Positions 5,496-14,183 of a DNA stretch of 45,912 bases are shown here, one piece after another. The position numbers and the translations under genes were made by a program. Every line of letters begins with the position of its first letter. Positions within the stretch are counted from its first letter, which is position 1. Location of the stretch: assembly GCF_014282275.1 (NCBI RefSeq), contig NZ_VFIA01000041.1:1-45912 (forward strand), read 5' to 3'. This stretch comes from Spirosoma utsteinense. Its GTDB lineage: Bacteria > Bacteroidota > Bacteroidia > Cytophagales > Spirosomataceae. The notes beneath the pieces are model-generated. The model worked only from the letters and a program-made list of their open reading frames with translations, had not been told where the DNA came from and did no database searches.

Positions 5496-6002
5496 TCAGG
5501 TTGGCGATTGATCAATTGGTGGAGAATCGGCGTCCTGCCAGAGTCGGTGTTCTATAGGGAACGGTTCCTGATGCGCAACCCGGATCAGGCCAAAGTCCGG
5601 GTGGGCCGGATGGAGCAGGTAGTTGAAGGACATGGGCACGACAACCGACGGAACAGCGGCTACCAGCGTAGCAGGCCGGATAAGCCAGTCGCGCAGAATC
5701 CACTGGCTTCGTTCGTAGCTTTCATCGGACCAGTAGGGCGGTAGCTGCTCCGGTAAATAGGTAGTTGCCAGTTCGGCATCGCCCGGAATTTCCAGCGTGA
5801 ATAGCACCAGCTTTGGCAGCTTTTCATACCGGACGCGGGGCTGGTGTACCAACGACTCAACCAGCGCCAGGGCGGGTGACGAGGTCGTGTAGAGTAACGG
5901 AAACCCTTTTGGATTCCAGCGACCGCCAAACAGCCGGGCACCTTCCGTAGCCAACGGTTCCTGGCTGTATTTCGCTTTTACGGTTCGGTAAACAGTGAGC
6001 AT
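5496..6002 (-). CDS. RES-domain toxin of an Xre-RES toxin-antitoxin pair
   Basis: A 168-residue RES domain protein. Family hallmarks are visible: the early Arg (VYRTV), GGRWNPKGFPLLY, the helix SPALALVESLVH with its Glu, and a late SFNYLLHPAHPDF with the conserved Ser. RES toxins deplete cellular NAD+ (family knowledge). The gene starts 12 bases after the stop of the upstream antitoxin, so the two are cotranscribed leftward. Length is typical and no key residue is lost, so it is probably functional and must be kept neutralised. Confidence 0.9.
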   Translation of the reverse strand: MLTVYRTVKAKYSQEPLATEGARLFGGRWNPKGFPLLYTTSSPALALVESLVHQPRVRYEKLPKLVLFTLEIPGDAELATTYLPEQLPPYWSDESYERSQWILRDWLIRPATLVAAVPSVVVPMSFNYLLHPAHPDFGLIRVAHQEPFPIEHRLWQDADSPPIDQSPT

Positions 6003-6014
6003 CCTGGTCGGACA

Positions 6015-6425
6015 TTAACCAACAATGCCATGTTCGATGCGGCCCAGTACATCGTCGACGAGACCAAACCCGGTCGTAGTGTCGAGCAGGTATAGGGGCG
6101 GCTGGCTGTTGAGTTCCCGGATGGGTGAACGGAGCCATTCGGTCAGGGTCTGGCTGTCGTTGTCGAAGACATCCAGTCCATGCCGGAGCAGGTTGGTGAG
6201 CAGTAGGAGCCGTTCTGAGGCATCCCGGGCCAGTTTCTCGTCGGGTTTGAGCCGGTGCAGATTGCGGACCGACATATTGAGGATTCGTGCCAGCTCGATA
6301 TCGGTCAGGCTGGCCAGTCCCGCTACCCGATCCGCTTCGGAACGCAGCACACCCTGCCGCGACTTATCGATGACCGTATAAGGTGCGTAAATAGCCTGTT
6401 GAGCGGGAAGGGTTGCGTATGCCAT
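6015..6425 (-). CDS. Xre/MbcA/ParS-type antitoxin (DUF2384)
   Basis: A 136-residue antitoxin. Residues about 38-65 form an Xre-like helix-turn-helix (SLTDIELARILNMSVRNLHR). The C-terminal 50 residues carry the toxin-binding domain (WLRSPIRELNSQPPLYLLDT, then GFGLVDDVLGRIEHGI). It binds and blocks the RES toxin encoded 12 bases downstream. By family analogy the pair represses its own promoter, which lies in 6426-6571, shared divergently with the GH127 gene. Confidence 0.9.
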   Translation of the reverse strand: MAYATLPAQQAIYAPYTVIDKSRQGVLRSEADRVAGLASLTDIELARILNMSVRNLHRLKPDEKLARDASERLLLLTNLLRHGLDVFDNDSQTLTEWLRSPIRELNSQPPLYLLDTTTGFGLVDDVLGRIEHGIVG

Positions 6426-6571
6426 ACTGAATCGTGCCTTTTTTCACTAGCACAACGGCAATATGCCGAATCTGGTTCAGTTTTACAAATCAGGTTGCTA
6501 CCACCCGCTTTTACCGGCTGCGTATAAATGGTCGATGGGTGGCTTTATCAGCTAACCAATCACCGGACAAC

Positions 6572-8551
6572 ATGAAAACAATCTCGAACGCTATACCCTG
6601 CCTGGTCGCTCTCGTTAGTATAGCTGTGCTGCCGGGCCATGCCCAGTTACTCGTTCAGCGGTTCGAGCCGGTCGGGTTTTCGCAGGTAACGATCACCGAC
6701 CGGTTCTGGAAACCCAAACTGGACAAAGTAGCCACGGCCACGCTTCGGGCCTGCATCGTGCAGACGGAGGAGAAAACTGGACGCATCCGTAATTTCGAAA
6801 AGGTAGCCCGCCACCAGAACGAGAAGCACGAAGGCATTTATTATGACGATAGCGACGTGTACAAGGCCCTCGAAGCCATGGCTTATTCGCTGAAAAATCA
6901 TCCTGATCCAGCCATCGAGCAAAAGGCCGACGCCTGGATCGACAAGATTGCTGCGGCTCAACTGCCCGATGGCTACCTGAACACGTATTATACGCTGACT
7001 GGTCTGGACAAACGCTGGACCGACATGGAGAAACACGAGGACTACTGTGCCGGTCACTTGTTCGAAGCCGCCGTTGCCTATTACAACACGACCGGGAAAC
7101 GCAGGTTGCTCGATGTGGCGATTCGATTTGCGGACCATATCGACTCCACGTTCCGGCTCCAGAACCGCCATTGGGTGAGTGGCCATCAGGAGATCGAACT
7201 GGCGCTGATGCGGTTGTACCACCTGACCAAACAGGACCGCTACCTGAAACTGGCCGACTGGTTTCTGGATCAGCGCGGGCACGGATTCGGGAAAGGCGTC
7301 ATCTGGGACCAGTGGAAAAATCCGAAATACTGCCAGGACGACGTACCGGTGAAAGACCAGAAAGAGATCACCGGCCATGCCGTTCGGGCCATGTACCAGT
7401 ATACCGGGGCTGCCGATGTGGCTGCGGCTACCAACGACGCCGGGTATATGAACGCGATGAAAACCGTTTGGGAAGACGTTGTTTACCGAAATATGTACCT
7501 GACGGGTGGCATTGGCTCCTCGGGTCAGAATGAAGGCTTTACCGAAGACTATGACTTGCCCAATGAATCGGCCTACTGCGAAACCTGTGCATCGGTCGGG
7601 ATGGTGTTCTGGAACCAGCGGATGAACCTGCTCACGGGCGAAAGCAAATACATCGACATCCTCGAACGGAGTCTCTACAATGGCGCGCTGGATGGCCTGA
7701 GCCTGAGTGGCGACCGCTTCTTCTATGGCAATCCGCTGGCTTCGGCTGGCCAGTATGGGCGCAGCGAATGGTTCGGAACGGCCTGCTGCCCATCCAACAT
7801 TGCCCGGCTGGTTGCTTCGCTGGGCGATTACATCTATGGCCGGTCTGAGCAGGGTATTTGGGTCAACCTGTTTGTGGCGGGTTCTACCACCATCAACATC
7901 GGTAAAACCGCCGTACCTGTGCAGCAGGAAACCAGTTATCCGTGGGCTGGTACTGTCCGGCTGCGCGTTGATCCTGCCAGGCCGGTCACCTATGCGCTGC
8001 ACGTCAGAATTCCCGGATGGGCCAGAAACGTACCCGCTCCCGGTAGCCTGTACCGATTCAGGGATACGACGGCTACGGCAGCCGTCGAGATTTTGCTGAA
8101 CGGGAAACCGGTGGTTTTTCGCGAGGAAAAAGGCTACGCGGTCATTGATCGGACATGGAAAAAGGGCGATATAGTCGAGATGAAACTGCCCATGGATGTC
8201 CGGCAGGTTGCTTCCCGCAAAGAGGTCACGAGTAATCAGGGTCGGGTGGCTTTGCAGCGGGGACCGCTGGTGTATTGCGTAGAAGGAGCCGATAACGCCG
8301 GGCGCGCCTGGAACATTGTCGTGCCGGACAGGGCAACGTTTTCTACCAAACCCTATCAGGTGCTCGATGAGCCGGTAGTAGCGATTCTGGCAAATGTATC
8401 GGTAGCTGAAGCCGCGCCCGATGGTCTGACAGTGCAGATGAAGCCCCGGACCATTACCGCCATTCCTTACTATGCCTGGGCCAATCGGGGCAAGAGTCCC
8501 ATGCAGGTCTGGCTGCCGGGTCGGATAAAGGCGGTAAAACTGACGGAGTGA
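6572..8551 (+). CDS. Glycoside hydrolase family 127 (beta-L-arabinofuranosidase-like)
   Basis: A 659-residue secreted enzyme. I chose the ATG at 6572 over the in-frame one at 6434 because a clean signal peptide follows (MKTISNAIPCLVALVSIAVL, cleaved near GHAQ). The catalytic (alpha/alpha)6 barrel shows the GH127 cysteine cluster: Cys336 and Cys339 in YCETCA, and the Cys405-Cys406 pair in TACCPSN. In this family the cysteines bind zinc and one is the nucleophile. A beta-sandwich domain follows. It likely acts in the periplasm on arabinose-containing plant oligosaccharides. It is a single gene; no SusC/SusD pair is adjacent. Confidence 0.88.
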   Translation: MKTISNAIPCLVALVSIAVLPGHAQLLVQRFEPVGFSQVTITDRFWKPKLDKVATATLRACIVQTEEKTGRIRNFEKVARHQNEKHEGIYYDDSDVYKALEAMAYSLKNHPDPAIEQKADAWIDKIAAAQLPDGYLNTYYTLTGLDKRWTDMEKHEDYCAGHLFEAAVAYYNTTGKRRLLDVAIRFADHIDSTFRLQNRHWVSGHQEIELALMRLYHLTKQDRYLKLADWFLDQRGHGFGKGVIWDQWKNPKYCQDDVPVKDQKEITGHAVRAMYQYTGAADVAAATNDAGYMNAMKTVWEDVVYRNMYLTGGIGSSGQNEGFTEDYDLPNESAYCETCASVGMVFWNQRMNLLTGESKYIDILERSLYNGALDGLSLSGDRFFYGNPLASAGQYGRSEWFGTACCPSNIARLVASLGDYIYGRSEQGIWVNLFVAGSTTINIGKTAVPVQQETSYPWAGTVRLRVDPARPVTYALHVRIPGWARNVPAPGSLYRFRDTTATAAVEILLNGKPVVFREEKGYAVIDRTWKKGDIVEMKLPMDVRQVASRKEVTSNQGRVALQRGPLVYCVEGADNAGRAWNIVVPDRATFSTKPYQVLDEPVVAILANVSVAEAAPDGLTVQMKPRTITAIPYYAWANRGKSPMQVWLPGRIKAVKLTE

Positions 8552-8600
8552 TCGTTACTCTCTCCGACGCGTTCAGCGCGGAGGAGATGGCGGTCAGCCT

Positions 8601-8634
8601 AAAAACAATGCCCAACGTTCACGTTGGGCATTGT
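8601..8634 (-). terminator. Intrinsic terminator of the trehalase gene
   Basis: A 13-bp perfect inverted repeat (caatgcccaacgt, 8606-8618, with 8621-8633) is followed on the minus strand by five T (complement of 8601-8605). It sits between the convergent GH127 and trehalase genes and serves the leftward transcript. Confidence 0.85.
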
Positions 8635-8729
8635 AAGAACTACTGTGATTAAACCCATTAATCGGGGCATATACGTTTTATATTATTTATTAGATTGGCG
8701 ATAGAGTAACATTTTTGTAAAATTTTAGC

Positions 8730-10337
8730 TTATTCTTCGTTTAACAAGCGTAATAATACACCATTTGTCCAGCCAAAGCCATCCTGATTTGGATACTCAC
8801 CCCCTTTGGCAGAAGCTGTGCTGATCACATCATATTTCTCGACCATCTTGCCCGACGCTTTATAAACACGCAGGTTCTCGGTTACCCAGTTCAGCTTAAT
8901 CTGATTGGCCAGCTCGGTTTGTTTGTAATTACGCAATCCCTGAATAGCCATCCACTGTAAGGGTGCCCACCCGTTGGGGGAGTCCCATTGCTCGCCCGTA
9001 CGTACGAGGGTGGTGGTCAGGCCACCTGGCTTTAAAAAATCCTTTTTCAGAATTTGCCCGACTGCTTTTGCCTGTTCGGGCGTAGCGATATTCATGAACA
9101 GGGGGAAAGCAGCGGCCAGGGAATAAACAGCTGCGGGTTGTTGCGCAACGAAGTCATAATCGAAAAAGAACTGTCGTTTGGCGTTCCAGCAGTAGCGCAG
9201 AATGGCATCGCTACGTTGCTGCGCCAATTGCTGATACAAGGTTGCCTGCGCCTGATCGCCCTTCAGGCGGTACCCGTCGGCCAGTGTCCGTTCCAGGTTA
9301 ACAAGCAGGCAATTCAGGTCGACCGGAATAAAATCGGTGGTGTGGATGGTTCGCAGATTTTTACCGTCCCGGAACCACCGGCTGCTAAAATCCCAGCCCG
9401 ACTCTGCCCCGGCCCGGATATGGCGATAGAGCGTTTTGGGATCGTTGGTGTTGCGGGCCAATCGCACATCTTCTTTGTAGGATTCCGGGCGGGGGGTGTC
9501 TTTGTCGTCATAGTAGCGATTCAGGTACACGCCACTGGCCAGCTGCACAACGCGCCGGTAAGCTGGCTTCTGTGGGGTTAGTGTTGCTTTACCATCCATC
9601 CAGAAATTATATTCTTTTTGTAACGAAGGCAGGTACTGAAGCAGTACTTCACGCTCCTGCTTCTCACTCAGCAGGTTCACCATGAGCGAGAAAAACGGCG
9701 GTTGCGACCGGCCCAGAAAATAGGTTCGGTTCCCGTTGGGAATGAAACCGAAGGTATTGATGAGGTAAGCAAAATTGTCGACCATATTGCGGATCTGGGG
9801 CATACGGTTCGAGGCCTGCAACCCCAGCATGGTGAAGTAACTGTCCCAGTAATAAATCTCGCCAAAACGACCACCGGGCACGATGTAAGGCTTTGTCAGG
9901 GGAATAAGCGAACCCATCTGGCCCGTGCCTTTCGATCTTGTATCGGCGGGCCGGGTCAGAACAGGCCATAGATCGATCAGGTGCTGCCGGGCCGATTGGC
10001 TGGCCTTGCTGGTGTAACCCGAAGCAGGCGTGACGGGTAACGCAAAATTCTCAGCTACGAAGGCTTTGAGGTCAAAGTCGCGACGAACGCGGGCTTTTTC
10101 ATAAGCGGCCAGAATACGGGCCGGGGCCAGCTTTGGGGTGCAGTCAGCGAATGTTTTCGAATCGGGAAAGATCGCCTTAAGCTGAACGTCTTCAAATAGT
10201 TTCCCGAACTGCTGGTCGGGGCCAGCCAGTGACTGCTTTTCAGGTGCCGATTGGGTAGCTGGTTTTTGCGCCGAAACGGGCGACAGGCTGGTCAAAGCCA
10301 GGCTGGAAATGAAAAGGAAATGCGTTATATGCTTCAT
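8730..10337 (-). CDS. treA: Periplasmic trehalase (GH37)
   Basis: A 535-residue enzyme splitting trehalose into two glucoses. I use the ATG at 10337 because it begins a signal peptide (MKHITHFLFISSLALTSLSP, cleaved near VSAQ); an upstream ATG at 10376 would bury it. Trehalase signature 1 (PGGRFGEIYYWDSYF) starts at residue 154 and signature 2 (QWDSPNGWAPLQW) is in the last quarter, as usual. Length and order match family 37. Being exported, it probably feeds on external trehalose, in contrast to the cytoplasmic trehalose-synthesis fusion at 34238. Confidence 0.93.
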   Translation of the reverse strand: MKHITHFLFISSLALTSLSPVSAQKPATQSAPEKQSLAGPDQQFGKLFEDVQLKAIFPDSKTFADCTPKLAPARILAAYEKARVRRDFDLKAFVAENFALPVTPASGYTSKASQSARQHLIDLWPVLTRPADTRSKGTGQMGSLIPLTKPYIVPGGRFGEIYYWDSYFTMLGLQASNRMPQIRNMVDNFAYLINTFGFIPNGNRTYFLGRSQPPFFSLMVNLLSEKQEREVLLQYLPSLQKEYNFWMDGKATLTPQKPAYRRVVQLASGVYLNRYYDDKDTPRPESYKEDVRLARNTNDPKTLYRHIRAGAESGWDFSSRWFRDGKNLRTIHTTDFIPVDLNCLLVNLERTLADGYRLKGDQAQATLYQQLAQQRSDAILRYCWNAKRQFFFDYDFVAQQPAAVYSLAAAFPLFMNIATPEQAKAVGQILKKDFLKPGGLTTTLVRTGEQWDSPNGWAPLQWMAIQGLRNYKQTELANQIKLNWVTENLRVYKASGKMVEKYDVISTASAKGGEYPNQDGFGWTNGVLLRLLNEE

Positions 10338-10553
10338 GTAACTTTGTTTTGGGAATAAGGCGTGGTGGTTCAGCACATGATCGGGGGTAATAGTCTACCT
10401 GCAAGTTGCACAATTTGTTTCTACGCCTGGCGTCGGGCCAGCCGAAGAACAAAGAGGTCACGACCCCACCCGGATTGGCAAGAGACCGGGTCCCGAATAA
10501 CTATCCGGAACGAAGCCGGTTATCCAGATACGCCGTTTGCTCGCCAATATTAA

Positions 10554-11939
10554 ATGAAAACACTATCATTCGCGCCGTTTCTCCTCTGCCTGATTCCTAT
10601 ACTTACGTTTACACAGTGCCGGAACGTTGACCCGAAATCGCCGAAAGCAGAAGGATTCGACCCGCCCATTCCATCGCCCGTTTCCTACCTGGCAGGCCCG
10701 ATTACGTTTCAGCTCCGGGACCTGGAAGGTAAAATCAACCAGGAACTTGATCCCGTTCTGATTGGTAAAGGCTCATCGTCGGGCAGGATTGGGGGGGCGT
10801 TTCCGTTTCGGGTAACGCGATCGGGTCGTGTTCGTATTCAGTATGTCAACCAGCAGGTTCGGTTTTCGACTCCGTTGCAATTGTGGATAGTCAGGCCCTT
10901 CAGCCAGTCGAAAACCATCGAAGGAAAACCATTCTGCTCGCTACAGATTAACTTTCAGAGTCCGCTCAACGTGACGCCCGATTGGCGGCTGGCCAGTCAG
11001 GTCAGGTTTATCGATTACAACTGGGTCATCAAGCCTGAAATTCGGGTGTTGGGCAGGGAAATATCACTGGAAAACCTCATTCGTAAGCTGCTCGAGAATT
11101 ACCAGCCAGCTATTGAATCAGCCATTGATGGTGCTGTTGGGAAGCAGCTGAGACTCGATCAGCTGATAACGCCGGTATGGATGGATCTTCAGAAGCCATT
11201 GCTTCTCGACCGGCAGTATGGCCTTTGGCTGCTGCCCAAACCGATGGCTATAGAGTCCAGCCCGATCAGCGGAAATGCCCGGCAGCTAACGACTCATATA
11301 CGCATTGCCCTGAAAAGTGAGACAGTCCTGAGCGACAGACAGCCACCCTACAAGCCTACGCCATTACCGACGTTACAAAAGCGGGACCAGATTGAAGAAA
11401 CGTCGGACCTGCAACTGATGAGTTTTATTCCCTACACCGACATTAACCGGGTGCTGGATCGTACATTCAACAAAAAGTCAACGAAGCTGGCTTTTGGGGC
11501 CCTTACCATCAAAAAAACATCGGTATACGGCGGTCAGAACTCCCTGATCGTTAAGGCGGAAGTAAGCGGCCTGCTCGATGGAACCGTTTACCTGCGGGGC
11601 CGTCCCGCCTTTGATACGGTCACGAACACCTTAGGAGTGAAGAATCTGGATTTCGACGCACAAACGAACGATGTAGTACCAAACCTGATGGGCTGGCTAA
11701 TTCATGATAGCCTTATCAAGGTAATCGGCAAATTGGTAACGTTACCGCTCGGCAATGAAATTGCCCAGTTGCCGACAACGATCAACGAAGCGCTCAAGAA
11801 AGGGGAGGCCGGTAAAAAAGTAGAACTCAACATACAGGATTTCCGGTTTACACCGAAGACGATCGCTATAAGGCCCGATGGCCTGCAAACGCTGATCCGG
11901 GTGCAGTCGAAACTAGGTGTCAACATCAAGAAATTATAA
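10554..11939 (+). CDS. DUF4403 family lipoprotein-like protein
   Basis: A 461-residue exported protein. A hydrophobic leader (MKTLSFAPFLLCLIPILTF) is followed by a Cys at about residue 22 (TQC), a plausible though imperfect lipobox. The body (PITFQLRDLEGKINQEL, later SFIPYTDINRVLDRTF) fits DUF4403, whose function is unknown. It is divergent from the trehalase gene; the 216-base gap between their starts should hold both promoters. The next gene starts 57 bases on, so cotranscription with the BrkB-type protein is possible. Confidence 0.65.
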   Translation: MKTLSFAPFLLCLIPILTFTQCRNVDPKSPKAEGFDPPIPSPVSYLAGPITFQLRDLEGKINQELDPVLIGKGSSSGRIGGAFPFRVTRSGRVRIQYVNQQVRFSTPLQLWIVRPFSQSKTIEGKPFCSLQINFQSPLNVTPDWRLASQVRFIDYNWVIKPEIRVLGREISLENLIRKLLENYQPAIESAIDGAVGKQLRLDQLITPVWMDLQKPLLLDRQYGLWLLPKPMAIESSPISGNARQLTTHIRIALKSETVLSDRQPPYKPTPLPTLQKRDQIEETSDLQLMSFIPYTDINRVLDRTFNKKSTKLAFGALTIKKTSVYGGQNSLIVKAEVSGLLDGTVYLRGRPAFDTVTNTLGVKNLDFDAQTNDVVPNLMGWLIHDSLIKVIGKLVTLPLGNEIAQLPTTINEALKKGEAGKKVELNIQDFRFTPKTIAIRPDGLQTLIRVQSKLGVNIKKL

Positions 11940-11996
11940 GTGCCGGCCGGTGTGGTTTCGCCTTTTGTCCGCCCGTGTCATCCAATCTGATCTATT

Positions 11997-12926
11997 GTGA
12001 AAAAAGTCGTTCCCATACTCCGCCTGGCCGCTCAGGCTTTCGCTAATCTGAAGGCGAATGATCCGATACGTATGGCCGCGGCAACAGCGTTCTTTTCCTT
12101 CTTTGCGTTGCCGCCCATTGTTATCATTCTGAGCCAGCTATACGGTGAGCTGCTTACCGGGGAGGATGAACGGGTGAGTGTGCAGCTGTTCAAAAAACTG
12201 GCCGAACTTTTCGGCTACCAGGGTGCCCGTCAGTTGCAGGATATCTCGAAACACCTGCAGGAGCCCCGCTCAAACAGCTTGCTGACCATCCTGAGCGTAG
12301 TACTCTTGCTGACGGCCTCTACCACCCTGTTCGCCATCATAAAAGGGTCGTTGAATCAACTCTGGAATGTGAAGCCCTCCAACGACCGTCGGGTCTGGTA
12401 TGTGCTGCTCGATAAAGGGATTGCGCTGGGTATCATTGCTTTCGCGGGCCTTCTGGTAACCGCTTCCCTAACGATCCATCAGGCGTTGGCACCCTTCATG
12501 AACCACTCGTTTCTGAACGCGGCAAACCTGCTGTGGTCGCTGGATGCGGGCAATCACGCCCTATCGATACTGCTGCTGACAGCCTGGTTTGCCAGTGTGT
12601 TCAAGTACCTTCCCGATATTCGTATTTCCTGGCAGGCGGTTTGGGTGGGGGCGCTGGTTACGGCCGTGCTGGTCGAGATAGGGGAGCAGGTGCTGGATCG
12701 GCTGTTGATAAAGAGCCCTGTCAGTTCCCTGTATGGAACGTCGGGGGCAATTATTCTGATTCTGCTATTCGTCTTTTACTCAGCGCTGATCTTTTACTAT
12801 GGGGCTGCTTTTACCCGCCAGTATGCGCAATGGATTCATCTGGATGTAGGGCCCGCAGCCAATGCTGTCTCGTATGAGATCAACGAAGTAAACAAGGAGC
12901 CGGACTCAGCTGCCGGGTCTGATTGA
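11997..12926 (+). CDS. YihY/BrkB family inner-membrane protein
   Basis: A 309-residue membrane protein starting with GTG. It has about six hydrophobic segments (for example AATAFFSFFALPPIVIILSQ, SLLTILSVVLLLTASTTLFA, and IILILLFVFYSALIFYYGAA) and the family's WN.K motif after the second helix (LNQLWNVKPS). The C-terminal helix ending in YYGAAFTRQYA is characteristic. Transport function is not established for the family, despite the old name ribonuclease BN. It ends only 18 bases before the convergent PepSY gene. Confidence 0.85.
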   Translation: MKKVVPILRLAAQAFANLKANDPIRMAAATAFFSFFALPPIVIILSQLYGELLTGEDERVSVQLFKKLAELFGYQGARQLQDISKHLQEPRSNSLLTILSVVLLLTASTTLFAIIKGSLNQLWNVKPSNDRRVWYVLLDKGIALGIIAFAGLLVTASLTIHQALAPFMNHSFLNAANLLWSLDAGNHALSILLLTAWFASVFKYLPDIRISWQAVWVGALVTAVLVEIGEQVLDRLLIKSPVSSLYGTSGAIILILLFVFYSALIFYYGAAFTRQYAQWIHLDVGPAANAVSYEINEVNKEPDSAAGSD

Positions 12927-12944
12927 GTCGTTTGTCAGCGCCCC

Positions 12945-14132
12945 TTATTTCATTACCTGCACCTTGTCCCGGTAGGCTGCAACGGACATTGACCGGACAT
13001 GCCTTGCTGGACGGTTTTTTGACTTTTTTCGTCGTCCCCACCAGAGCAGGAACCCCGTTACGGGTAAACTGGCCGAGACCAGGCTGGCCAGAAAGGCCAT
13101 GATTTTACCGGGTAATCCTGAAATAGCCCCAATATGTACGTCGTAGTTGAGCCGGGCAATTTTGTTGGCCATCGTCGTTGTTTCGTCGAAGCGACCGTAT
13201 ACATGGTTAACCGGCAATTCCTTCATGGTGTACTGGTCGTAATACCGGTAATCGGTTTTCCAGAGGGTGGCAGCCGTTGGGTTGGTCGTGATAGCAATGG
13301 ACGCCGTTTTCGTCTCGGGAAAATGAACCTCCATTGTTTCGACAGCAGGCTTCGTGGCGGTTGTCTGTTGCCATAAGCGGTCGATGATGGGTGAGCCCGG
13401 GGTCAGCGTGGTGGTGGGCAGGACCGATGCCGGTTCGTAATACGCCTGTAATTCCTTGCCGCCCGATGTGGCCCAGTACGCCGATTTGGCGAACCATTGA
13501 AATCCCCACACCAAACCAGTACCAGCCATAATCAGAGCGATGGATGCGGCATAGAAGCCCAGCACATTATGCAGGTCGTAATTACGCCGTCGCCAGGGGG
13601 ACTTCCATTTCACGGAAAACCGCTGTTTTCGGGCTCCCTTATGTTTAGGCCACCATAACACAATGCCTGTTATGAGCATAACCACAAAAATCAGCGTGGC
13701 TGAAGCCGCAATCGGTTGACCGATGGTGGGCGGGAGCCAGAGGTAATAATGCCCCTGTAAAACCTGATAGAAGAAATCGCTACTCATATCGCTGACTTCC
13801 AGAACATTGCCCGAATACGGATTGACGAATGCCAGGTAATAATAGGTGGGCTCGTAGTGGTAAAAGGTTAAGACAGCCGCTCGCCCGCCCGTGCGGTAGG
13901 TGACGCTGTGCAGATTTTTGCCCGGTAGAATCCGTTTGCCAATCGCTCCTAATGCCGACGGAGGAAGCAGGGGTTTGGCTTCTGTCTGCACATAGCGATA
14001 GGGTTGCGTAAAGTCTTCGATCTCCGTCTTGAACGCATACAGACAGCCCGTCAGGCTGATCACAAACACAACCAGCCCGGACGTGAGTCCGAGCCAGAGG
14101 TGTACCTTGCCAATTGCTTTTTTTAAGGTCAT
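12945..14132 (-). CDS. PepSY-associated membrane protein (iron/siderophore uptake)
   Basis: A 395-residue protein with a first membrane helix at about residues 13-33 (WLGLTSGLVVFVISLTGCLY), a periplasmic PepSY segment, a central helix pair and a last helix (SLPVTGFLLWWGRRKK). This is the layout of PepSY_TM proteins that in many bacteria act beside siderophore receptors, some as ferric-siderophore reductases. It starts 51 bases after the TonB receptor gene on the same strand, so the two form an operon. Confidence 0.88.
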   Translation of the reverse strand: MTLKKAIGKVHLWLGLTSGLVVFVISLTGCLYAFKTEIEDFTQPYRYVQTEAKPLLPPSALGAIGKRILPGKNLHSVTYRTGGRAAVLTFYHYEPTYYYLAFVNPYSGNVLEVSDMSSDFFYQVLQGHYYLWLPPTIGQPIAASATLIFVVMLITGIVLWWPKHKGARKQRFSVKWKSPWRRRNYDLHNVLGFYAASIALIMAGTGLVWGFQWFAKSAYWATSGGKELQAYYEPASVLPTTTLTPGSPIIDRLWQQTTATKPAVETMEVHFPETKTASIAITTNPTAATLWKTDYRYYDQYTMKELPVNHVYGRFDETTTMANKIARLNYDVHIGAISGLPGKIMAFLASLVSASLPVTGFLLWWGRRKKSKNRPARHVRSMSVAAYRDKVQVMK

Positions 14133-14183
14133 GTTAGAAAAGAAAAGGGCTGTATGTCAGCTTGTAATGTGTCTCTGCTTCGA

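Noticed and set aside
5133..5744. Short plus-strand open frames around 5133-5366 and 5436-5744
   Set aside because: They overlap the dehydrogenase start and the RES toxin in antisense and lack protein-like features.
6647..8002. 451-codon open frame antisense to the GH127 gene
   Set aside because: It is a shadow of a GC-rich gene with clear catalytic motifs on the plus strand; the antisense product has no recognisable domain or start context.
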